Source of the DNA: Proteobacteria bacterium UBA1847
GTDB taxonomy: Bacteria > Pseudomonadota > Gammaproteobacteria > Steroidobacterales > Woeseiaceae
Direction of reading: 5' to 3'
Assembly: GCA_002338605.1 (NCBI GenBank)
Contig: DDIP01000159.1
Span: forward strand, 1-5,616
DNA length: 5,616 nt
This document shows, one piece after another, positions 1 through 5,234 of the stretch (position 1 is its first letter; every line of letters starts with the position of its first letter). A program made the position numbers and the translations under genes. The notes beneath the pieces are model-generated. The model was not told the origin of the DNA, searched no databases, and saw only the letters and a program-made list of their open reading frames with translations.

Positions 1-924
1 CAGATGGGCATTTTCATCGAGGCAGCGCGGAAACGCGAGGAGGCCCTTGATCATGTCCTGATTTTCGGGCCACCGGGCCTCGGCAAGACAACACTCGCCC
101 ACATCATCGCCAACGAGATGGGCGTGACACTGCGGCAAACCTCCGGCCCGGTGCTTGAGCGTCCGGGCGACCTCGCCGCTATCCTGACCAACCTCGAGCC
201 GAATGACGTGCTGTTTGTCGACGAAATTCATCGCCTGAGCCCGGTTGTCGAGGAAGTCCTCTATCCGGCAATGGAGGATTTCCAGCTGGACATCATGATC
301 GGCGAGGGGCCGGCCGCTCGTTCGATCAAGCTGGAGTTGCCACCTTTCACGCTGGTGGGTGCCACGACCCGTGCGGGACTGCTGACCTCTCCGTTGCGAG
401 ATCGCTTCGGTATTGTGCAGCGGCTGGAATTTTATTCCGCTCAGGACCTCGAGCAAATCGCGCACCGGTCTGCCGGCATCCTGAATCTGCCAATTGAGGA
501 AGCCGGGGCAAGAGCCATAGCGACGCGATCTCGCGGCACCCCTCGTATCGCCAACAGGCTGTTGCGACGAGTGCGGGACTTTGCGGAAGTTGAGGGCAAT
601 GGGGTTGTCACCGGCGCCGTCGCGCAGAACGCGATGGACATGCTGCAGGTCGATCCGTTCGGATTCGACGCGTCGGACCGACGGTTGCTACTGACAATTA
701 TTGAGAAATTCGACGGTGGACCGGTCGGAATCGAGAGCCTGGCGGCGGCCATCGGCGAAGAGCGCGGTACGCTTGAAGATGTGCTGGAACCCTACCTGAT
801 ACAGCAGGGATTCATGATGCGCACAGCACGTGGCCGGGTTGTGACCAAGAACGCCTACTTGCATTTCGGTTTGAACCCTCCGTCTGTCGCTGCGACCCGG
901 GAATTGCCCTTTGATGATGAATAA
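1..924 (+). CDS. ruvB: RuvB, Holliday junction branch-migration ATPase (5'-partial)
   Basis: RuvB is the hexameric AAA+ motor that, with RuvA, drives branch migration of Holliday junctions in recombinational repair. The reading frame is open from base 1 (codons Gln-Met-Gly-Ile-Phe), and the ATG at 4 is internal: the matching E. coli segment begins near residue 40, so about 40 N-terminal residues lie outside the window. Visible landmarks are Walker A GPPGLGKT (67-90), Walker B LFVDEIH (211-231), sensor 1 GATTRAG (358-378), the SPLRDRFG arginine-finger segment (388-411), sensor 2 [16 protein letters not shown] (from 535), and the C-terminal winged-helix with [14 protein letters not shown] (from 772). 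All key motifs are intact. The C-terminus runs slightly past the E. coli end, finishing ELPFDDE before TAA. The stop lies inside the start region of ybgC, so the two are probably co-transcribed and perhaps translationally coupled. Identification is secure. Confidence 0.98.
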   Translation, partial: QMGIFIEAARKREEALDHVLIFGPPGLGKTTLAHIIANEMGVTLRQTSGPVLERPGDLAAILTNLEPNDVLFVDEIHRLSPVVEEVLYPAMEDFQLDIMIGEGPAARSIKLELPPFTLVGATTRAGLLTSPLRDRFGIVQRLEFYSAQDLEQIAHRSAGILNLPIEEAGARAIATRSRGTPRIANRLLRRVRDFAEVEGNGVVTGAVAQNAMDMLQVDPFGFDASDRRLLLTIIEKFDGGPVGIESLAAAIGEERGTLEDVLEPYLIQQGFMMRTARGRVVTKNAYLHFGLNPPSVAATRELPFDDE

Positions 925-1327
925 ACCCTTTGAGTGGCCGGTTCGCGTTTATTACGAAGATACCGATGCCCAGGCGGTCGTGTATTACGCGAACTATTTT
1001 CGCTTTATGGAGCGTGCCCGAACGGAATGGCTGCGTTCACTGGGCGTTGACCAGGTTGCATTGATGCAGGACGATCGGCGCATTTTCGTCGTCACGGAAA
1101 CGAAAGCGCAGTTTTTGCAGCCGGCAAAACTGAATGATGAGTTGATGGTCACAGCGAGCCTCGGCCGGATGACGCGTGCCACCTTCGAAATTGAACAGAA
1201 TATTTATCGCAACAACCTGGACGGCGAACTTCTGGTCCGCGGCGGCGTCATAGCAGCCTACCTGGATGCCGACACGATGAAACCAAAACGCGTACCGCCG
1301 TCCCTATTTGAGGAAAAAACACCATGA
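914..1327 (+). CDS. ybgC: YbgC, Tol-Pal-associated acyl-CoA thioesterase
   Basis: This is a cytoplasmic hotdog-fold thioesterase of the 4-hydroxybenzoyl-CoA thioesterase type, the usual first gene of tol-pal clusters. E. coli YbgC hydrolyses acyl-CoA thioesters and has been linked to phospholipid-synthesis enzymes; its role in Tol function is unresolved. The N-terminal block [20 protein letters not shown] is the family signature. With the ATG at 914 the catalytic Asp of EDTD is residue 18, as in E. coli, and the protein is 137 residues (E. coli 134). The HxxY-type position after VVY is Tyr here (VVYYANY) rather than the His of E. coli. Three in-frame starts follow each other: TTG 911, ATG 914, ATG 917. 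A weak GGGAA at 899-903 fits 911 or 914 better than 917; 914 is chosen. The gene overlaps the end of ruvB and shares ATGA with tolQ. Function is certain at family level; the exact start is not. Confidence 0.95.
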   Translation: MMNKPFEWPVRVYYEDTDAQAVVYYANYFRFMERARTEWLRSLGVDQVALMQDDRRIFVVTETKAQFLQPAKLNDELMVTASLGRMTRATFEIEQNIYRNNLDGELLVRGGVIAAYLDADTMKPKRVPPSLFEEKTP

Positions 1328-2010
1328 CCGCCGATATGTCCGTTCTGAGTCTCTTGTGGGGCGCCAGTATTCCCGTGCAAGTTGTCATGCTGCTGCTCGT
1401 CGGGGCTTCGTTGATGTCCTGGAGCATCATCTTCACCAAGCGACGCCTGATTCGCCGCACGAAAGACGCATCGGATGAGTTTGAAGCTGCGTTTTGGTCC
1501 GGTGGCGATCTCAATACACTGTATCGCAGCGCGACCCGTGCGAAAGGTGGCAGCATTGGCATGGCCAGCATATTCGAGTCCGGATTTCGCGAATTCAACC
1601 GGGCGCTGCAGGCCGATGGCACCAGCAATGACAAGTTGATCGAAGAGTGCCGGCGCGCGATGCACGTCGCCCAGATGCGGGAGGTCGACCGCATCGAACA
1701 AGGCTTGGCGACGCTCGCCACCATCGGTTCGACCAGCCCCTACGTCGGCCTGTTCGGCACCGTGTGGGGAATCATGGGTGCATTCATGGGGCTCGCGAAT
1801 GTGCAGTCGGCCACGCTGGCTGTCGTCGCACCCCCGATCGCTGAAGCCCTGATTGCCACCGCGATGGGCCTGTTCGCTGCGATTCCCGCTGTCATCGCTT
1901 ACAACCGCTACGCGGACAAGGTCGTGCGACTCGAATACCGTTACGACGGTTTCATGGAAGAATTCTCGAGCATCCTGCAACGACACGCGCGCGCTAAAAA
2001 GGGGGCTTGA
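1324..2010 (+). CDS. tolQ: TolQ, inner-membrane proton-channel subunit of Tol-Pal
   Basis: TolQ belongs to the MotA/TolQ/ExbB family. Its oligomer surrounds the TolR helices and converts proton flow into movement of TolA. The product is 228 residues (E. coli 230). Three membrane segments are visible at about residues 13-36, 128-157 and 164-193, with a large charged cytoplasmic loop at about 38-125. The family core LATIGSTSPYVGLFGTVWGI (131-150) and the stretch IAEALIATAMGLFAAIPAV (172-190) are nearly identical to E. coli. Thr146 and Thr179 line up with the conserved polar residues of the ion pathway. The start ATG overlaps the ybgC stop in ATGA, with a clear GAGG ribosome site at 1310-1313. 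A single base separates its TGA from tolR, which fits coordinated production of the motor subunits. No anomalies seen. Confidence 0.98.
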   Translation: MTADMSVLSLLWGASIPVQVVMLLLVGASLMSWSIIFTKRRLIRRTKDASDEFEAAFWSGGDLNTLYRSATRAKGGSIGMASIFESGFREFNRALQADGTSNDKLIEECRRAMHVAQMREVDRIEQGLATLATIGSTSPYVGLFGTVWGIMGAFMGLANVQSATLAVVAPPIAEALIATAMGLFAAIPAVIAYNRYADKVVRLEYRYDGFMEEFSSILQRHARAKKGA

Positions 2011-2011
2011 G

Positions 2012-2455
2012 ATGGCGACGCCGCTGCAAAAGCGCAAGTTGATGGGCGAAATCAACGTCGTGCCGTACATCGACGTGATGCTGGTGTTGCTCGTGATATT
2101 CATGGTGACAGCCCCGTTGTTGACCCAGGGCATCGAGGTCGATTTGCCGAAGGCAAATTCGGAGCCGATCCAGGAAGTCCCGAATCATCGACCGCTGGTA
2201 TTGAGTGTCGACGCTGAGGGCAACCTCTACATCGATGTTGGCGAAAACGAGAACGAACCGGCGTCCGGCAAGGAAGTTGTTGCCCGGGTGGGTGCGGTAT
2301 TGAGGAATCGCCCGGACACGCCGATTCTCGTCAAGGCCGATCGAACGGTGCCTTACGGCAATGTCGTGGGTGCGATGGTGCTGCTGCAGCAGGGCGGTGC
2401 GCAGAACATCGGATTCGTCACGGACCCGCTGGATAGTTATCCGGTTCCGGAGTAG
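2012..2455 (+). CDS. tolR: TolR, inner-membrane motor subunit of Tol-Pal
   Basis: TolR is the ExbD/TolR-family partner of TolQ: a short cytoplasmic N-terminus, one membrane helix and a periplasmic domain that can contact peptidoglycan. The product is 147 residues (E. coli 142). The signature EINVVPYIDVMLVLLVIFMV lies at residues 13-32. Asp21 is the essential proton-carrying aspartate (Asp23 in E. coli). The block TAPLLTQGIEVDLPKA follows the helix, and the domain ends with the typical GAQNIGFVTDP near 128-138. The frame stays open upstream to 1853, but that would overlap tolQ by about 158 bases and put non-TolR sequence in front, so the ATG at 2012 is chosen. It is preceded by a G-rich ribosome site GGGGG (2001-2005). 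The stop is TAG. An acidic stretch GENENEPASG near residues 75-84 replaces a basic/acidic loop in E. coli and is probably a surface loop. Confidence 0.98.
   Translation: MATPLQKRKLMGEINVVPYIDVMLVLLVIFMVTAPLLTQGIEVDLPKANSEPIQEVPNHRPLVLSVDAEGNLYIDVGENENEPASGKEVVARVGAVLRNRPDTPILVKADRTVPYGNVVGAMVLLQQGGAQNIGFVTDPLDSYPVPE
2449..2452 (+). promoter_or_regulatory. Ribosome binding site for the GTG start of tolA
   Basis: GGAG lies within the last codons of tolR, 11 bases before the GTG at 2464. The spacing is a little long. Translation of tolA may rely partly on ribosomes finishing tolR 8 bases upstream. Confidence 0.5.
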
Positions 2456-2463
2456 TTCGCAAC

Positions 2464-3309
2464 GTGGCGCATAAAACGCGATATTTTGTCCCGGTCACGC
2501 TGTCGGTGCTGTTGCACGCCGGCTTGCTTGCAACCATGTTCGTGGCATTCGACTGGGCGCGGCCGGCGCCGATAACGCCAATGGCCATCCATGCGACGCT
2601 GGTGACCGAGGATAAAAAAGTTGCACCGCCACCGGTCGTCGAAAAAAAACCGGAACCTGAACCGGTCGTGGCAGAGCCGGAACCCGTTGTGGAAGAGCCG
2701 GAGCCAGAGCCCGAGCCAGACAACAGCGAAGAGCTGCGCCGCGCCGCGGAAGAGCAAAAGCGCATACAGGATGCGCTGATCGAGAAAGAACGTCTCGAGA
2801 AAATCCGCCAGCAGGAGGAAGCCGAGCGCAAGAAGAAGGAGCGCGAGGAGGCCCAGCGCAAGAAAGACGAAGAAGCACGCAAAGAGCGGGAGCGCGAAGA
2901 AGCCGAGCGCAAGCGCCAGGAGGACATCAAGCGCCAGCGGGAGGAGAACGAACGCAAGCGCCGAGAATTGGAGGCCCGCGAACGCGCACAGGAAATCGAA
3001 GATGAAGAACGCCGTTTGGCGGCTGAAAGCTCACCGGCGATGGCGGCCTATCAATTTGCGATCTCGCAGAAGATTCGCAGAAACTGGGCCGTGCCTGCCA
3101 GCGCCGGTGCTGATACTGTATGCATCGTCAATGTGCGGCAGATTGCGGGTGGCGAAATTGTCGGTGTGTCAATTGTCAGCTGCAATGGGGATGAAGCGGT
3201 CCGGCGTTCGGTCGAAGCGGCGATCTATCGATCGTCGCCGTTGCCAACGCCTCCGAATCCGGATTTATTCAGGCCTTTACTGGAGCTGACATTGGCGCCG
3301 GAACATTAG
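2464..3309 (+). CDS. tolA: TolA, periplasm-spanning energy-transducing rod
   Basis: TolA links the TolQR motor to TolB and Pal. The order of parts is: an N-terminal signal-anchor helix (about residues 8-29) with the SxxxH motif (Ser14, His18) needed for contact with TolQR; a Pro-Glu-rich hinge at 63-85 (EPEPVV-type repeats); a long, highly charged coiled coil at about 88-188 made of Glu, Lys, Arg and Gln; and a C-terminal TolB/Pal-binding domain at about 190-281. Cys220 and Cys240 probably form the disulfide equivalent to the one in the E. coli C-terminal domain. At 281 residues it is much shorter than the 421 of E. coli, and its rod is charged rather than Ala/Lys-rich. The start is GTG at 2464, supported by GGAG at 2449-2452 and by the anchor sequence beginning MAHKTRYFVP. 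The stop is TAG, followed by tolB after 24 bases. Low rod similarity is normal for TolA; the call rests on architecture, motif and context. Confidence 0.95.
   Translation: MAHKTRYFVPVTLSVLLHAGLLATMFVAFDWARPAPITPMAIHATLVTEDKKVAPPPVVEKKPEPEPVVAEPEPVVEEPEPEPEPDNSEELRRAAEEQKRIQDALIEKERLEKIRQQEEAERKKKEREEAQRKKDEEARKEREREEAERKRQEDIKRQREENERKRRELEARERAQEIEDEERRLAAESSPAMAAYQFAISQKIRRNWAVPASAGADTVCIVNVRQIAGGEIVGVSIVSCNGDEAVRRSVEAAIYRSSPLPTPPNPDLFRPLLELTLAPEH
2650..2718 (+). repeat. Pro-Glu repeat segment within tolA
   Basis: Codons 63-85 encode three successive EPEP-type units separated by Val-Val-Ala/Glu-Glu, built from variants of CCGGAACCTGAACC. Such Pro-Glu runs are common after the membrane anchor of TolA/TonB-type proteins, where they form a stiff extended linker. 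This is a protein-level repeat, not a mobile or regulatory DNA element. Confidence 0.7.
2725..3027 (+). repeat. Degenerate charged repeats encoding the TolA coiled coil
   Basis: This purine-rich stretch encodes about 100 residues composed almost only of Glu, Lys, Arg, Gln, Asp and Ala, in motifs such as AERKKKEREE and AERKRQE. One exact 15-base copy, GAAGCCGAGCGCAAG, occurs at 2818-2832 and again at 2899-2913, in the same frame 27 codons apart. This suggests the rod has grown by internal duplication, as is usual for TolA. Confidence 0.65.
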
Positions 3310-3324
3310 GATCGATTTGATCAT

Positions 3325-3328
3325 GAGG
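3325..3328 (+). promoter_or_regulatory. Ribosome binding site fixing the GTG start of tolB
   Basis: GAGG lies 5 bases before the GTG at 3334. No ATG in frame is placed as well, and starting at GTG gives a complete Sec signal peptide with a Lys-Lys pair near its N-terminus, so this site decides the start. Confidence 0.7.
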
Positions 3329-3333
3329 TTATT

Positions 3334-4635
3334 GTGTACAAAAAACTGATATTCGCGATGCTTGTCACACTCTGTGTGGCTACTGATGCCACCGCGCAAA
3401 AGCTTAGAATCAACGTGCAGGGCATTGCCCAACCAACGCCGGTGGCAATCGTGCCATTTGGCTGGGAAGGCAATTCGCCGCGTTCGCCGCTGGATATTGC
3501 CGGGGTCATTAACAATGACCTGAAACGCAGTGGCCGATTTGCACCGATTGCTGAAACCGACATGCTGCAAAAGCCAACTGACGGTGCTGATGTCGATTTC
3601 GATGACTGGACGATTCTCGGCATTGAAGCAGTTGTTGTCGGCAAGCTCATCGAAACTGGCGACAATGCCTACACGTTGCAATTCCAGCTTTTCGATCCCA
3701 TCAGTCGCAAACAGCTGGTCGGCTACCGCATGCCCGCCAGTCGCGGAACGATGCGCGCGGCCGCTCACCGTGCCGCCGACATGATTTACGAGAAGCTCAC
3801 CGGCATCAAAGGGGTCTTCGGCACCAAGGTCGCTTACGTCACGGCTGAGCAGCAAGGCAAGGAACGCCTGTACTCGTTGATCGTCTCCGACCAGGACGGC
3901 GAAAACGATCACAAGATCATGGAGAGCAAAGATCCGATCATGTCGCCGGCGTGGTCCCCTGACAGTCGCCAGCTGGCTTACGTTTCCTTCGAAGGCTCGC
4001 GATCGTCGATTTTTGTCCAGACGCTGCGATCCGGTAATCGCTTCCAGGTCTCGAACAAGCCCGGCATCAACGGCGCGCCGTCTTTTTCGCCTGACGGCCG
4101 AAAACTGGTCGTGACGCTGGGCGGCGTCGACGGCAATCCGGATATCTATGTCCTGGATATCCGGACCCGCGAAGCGACTCGACTGACAACCCACCGGGCG
4201 ATCGATACCGAGGGCACCTGGTCGCCGGACGGTCGCTACATCTATTTCACGTCCGATCGCGCCGGCGGTCCGCAGATTTACCGTATATCGGCCAATGGTG
4301 GAACTCCTGAGCGTGTAACGTTCGAAGGGAGCTATAATGCGCGACCGCGACTGTCGCCGGACGGAACGCGGCTGGCGATGGTGCACAATGACCGCGGCAA
4401 TTTCCGCATCGCTGTGATGAACCTTGAAACGAAGGACCTGTTGATACTGTCCAGCGGGCAACAGGATGAGTCCCCAAGTTTTGCACCCAACAGCGATATT
4501 TTGATTTACGCTACGCGCCAACGGGGCGATGGTGTACTCGAGACCGTGTCGGCCGACGGTATGATCCGGCAGAAAATGGCGTCAGGGCAGGGAGATGTAC
4601 GTGAGCCGGTGTGGTCACCGTTCCCACGATTCTGA
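3334..4635 (+). CDS. tolB: TolB, periplasmic beta-propeller of Tol-Pal
   Basis: TolB is a soluble periplasmic protein that binds Pal through its propeller and TolA through its flexible mature N-terminus. The product is 433 residues (E. coli 430). A Sec signal peptide (MYKKLIFAMLVTLC...) ends at an Ala-Thr-Ala site, giving mature Gln22-Lys-Leu-Arg-Ile. The alpha/beta domain (about 35-165) contains PVAIVPFGWEG and SGRFAPI. The six-bladed propeller follows, with the characteristic (W/F)SPDG-type repeats AWSPDSRQLAY (206-216), SFSPDGRKLVV (250-260), TWSPDGRYIYFTSDRAG (295-311), RLSPDGTRLAM (339-349), SFAPNSDILIY (382-392), and the closing EPVWSPFPRF at the C-terminus. The start is GTG at 3334 with a strong GAGG at 3325-3328. 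The next in-frame ATG (3358) would remove the basic part of the signal peptide. Intact, ordinary family member; a 1.2-kb reading frame on the opposite strand is a shadow. Confidence 0.98.
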   Translation: MYKKLIFAMLVTLCVATDATAQKLRINVQGIAQPTPVAIVPFGWEGNSPRSPLDIAGVINNDLKRSGRFAPIAETDMLQKPTDGADVDFDDWTILGIEAVVVGKLIETGDNAYTLQFQLFDPISRKQLVGYRMPASRGTMRAAAHRAADMIYEKLTGIKGVFGTKVAYVTAEQQGKERLYSLIVSDQDGENDHKIMESKDPIMSPAWSPDSRQLAYVSFEGSRSSIFVQTLRSGNRFQVSNKPGINGAPSFSPDGRKLVVTLGGVDGNPDIYVLDIRTREATRLTTHRAIDTEGTWSPDGRYIYFTSDRAGGPQIYRISANGGTPERVTFEGSYNARPRLSPDGTRLAMVHNDRGNFRIAVMNLETKDLLILSSGQQDESPSFAPNSDILIYATRQRGDGVLETVSADGMIRQKMASGQGDVREPVWSPFPRF

Positions 4636-4655
4636 CAAACTAACTAACATTAAGT

Positions 4656-4675
4656 ATCAATGATTAGTCATTGAT
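4656..4675. promoter_or_regulatory. Perfect 8-bp inverted repeat, possible operator
   Basis: The half-sites ATCAATGA (4656-4663) and TCATTGAT (4668-4675) are exact reverse complements around the 4-base centre TTAG. The dyad covers the candidate -35 hexamer and ends 7 bases before the TATAAT, a position suited to a dimeric regulator. It has no T-tract directly after it and its stem is mostly A-T, so it is a poor intrinsic terminator. The regulator is unknown. Confidence 0.5.
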
Positions 4676-4688
4676 TTAACTATATAAT
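4660..4688 (+). promoter_or_regulatory. Candidate sigma70 promoter for pal-cpoB
   Basis: The -10 element TATAAT at 4683-4688 is an exact consensus match. With the optimal 17-base spacer the -35 hexamer is ATGATT (4660-4665), which keeps only the central TGA of TTGACA. Transcription would start near the A at 4695, giving a leader of about 20 bases before the pal ATG. The surrounding 79 bases (4636-4714) have about 27% GC by hand count, in sharp contrast to the coding DNA on both sides. A weak -35 together with an overlapping dyad suggests an activated or repressed promoter. TATAAT can arise by chance in AT-rich DNA, so this is an inference. Confidence 0.5.
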
Positions 4689-4702
4689 TTGCTTACAGGC
4701 AC

Positions 4703-4707
4703 AAGGA
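4703..4707 (+). promoter_or_regulatory. Ribosome binding site of pal
   Basis: AAGGA lies 7 bases before the pal ATG. Because it sits downstream of the candidate start of transcription, pal could be translated independently of the upstream tol message. Confidence 0.7.
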
Positions 4708-4714
4708 TTTTACT

Positions 4715-5230
4715 ATGTCTTACCTAAAGATTTTTTCAGTTTTGCTGTTGAGTGCGCTTCTGGCGGCCTGCCCCAAGCCTGTCGTTCCCGACCCGGACCC
4801 CACCGACGTCACCTACGGCGGCGACAGCGGCGCTGACACCAGCGGTGCGAGCGGCAGCGGTCTTGGCGACGGCGAATTCTTCGGCGAGGCCGAAGAGACC
4901 CTGGGCACTGTCATTTATTTTGATTTTGATTCATCGGAAGTTCGTGCCCAGGACCAGGACATCGTCGCGGCACACGCGATCCGATTGAACGAGGATTCAT
5001 TTGCGAGTGTGCGGCTGGAAGGACATGCCGATGAGCGCGGTTCGCGCGAATACAATATCGGTCTCGGCGAGCGTCGCGCGCAAGCAGTACGCCAGTTGTT
5101 GATGATTCAGGGTGTCAATGCATCGCAGATCCAGACCGTCAGCTTTGGTGAAGAGCGCCCGGAAGCAATGGGCAGTTCGGAAAGCGACTATGCGCGGAAC
5201 CGTCGTGTTGAGATCAAGTACCCCAGGTAG
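4715..5230 (+). CDS. pal: Pal, peptidoglycan-associated outer-membrane lipoprotein
   Basis: Pal anchors the outer membrane to peptidoglycan and binds TolB. The 171-residue precursor has a lipoprotein signal peptide with lipobox Leu16-Ala17-Ala18-Cys19. A Pro/Asp-rich then Gly/Ser/Asp-rich linker covers about 20-64. The OmpA-like domain (about 65-171) begins VIYFDFDSSEV. The peptidoglycan-binding signature is GHADERGSREYNIGLGERRA (103-122); Asp106 and Arg121 align with the two residues that hold diaminopimelate in OmpA-like domains. The C-terminal NRRVEI block is typical. The start ATG has AAGGA at 4703-4707 with 7-base spacing. The residue after the lipid-bearing Cys is Pro, which is unusual for a protein that must reach the outer membrane. 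The gene is preceded by the only large gap in the cluster, with a candidate promoter, and is followed after 4 bases by cpoB. Confidence 0.98.
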   Translation: MSYLKIFSVLLLSALLAACPKPVVPDPDPTDVTYGGDSGADTSGASGSGLGDGEFFGEAEETLGTVIYFDFDSSEVRAQDQDIVAAHAIRLNEDSFASVRLEGHADERGSREYNIGLGERRAQAVRQLLMIQGVNASQIQTVSFGEERPEAMGSSESDYARNRRVEIKYPR

Positions 5231-5234
5231 GCTG

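Noticed and set aside
1853..2011. An upstream extension of the tolR frame
   Set aside because: It would overlap tolQ by about 158 bases, and its encoded sequence does not resemble a TolR N-terminus. The ATG at 2012 gives the normal length.
1258..2133. A 291-residue open frame on the - strand opposite tolQ and the start of tolR
   Set aside because: It is a shadow of conserved coding sequence. Its composition is low in hydrophobic order and it matches no family I know.
3310..3322. GATC-GATTT-GATC hairpin between tolA and tolB
   Set aside because: There are only four base pairs with no extension, which is expected by chance.
3373..3375. Cys14 in the TolB signal peptide as a lipobox cysteine
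   Set aside because: The residues before it (Val-Thr-Leu) lack the small residue needed at -1, and a clear Ala-Thr-Ala signal peptidase I site follows.
3277..4521. A 414-residue open frame on the - strand opposite tolB
   Set aside because: It lies wholly opposite a well-supported TolB, has no recognisable motif, and is the kind of long antisense frame that moderately GC-rich codon bias produces.
4656..4680. The tolB-pal dyad as an intrinsic terminator
   Set aside because: The stem is short and A-T-rich, and the sequence after it (TTAAC) is not a T-tract, so a strong terminator is unlikely.
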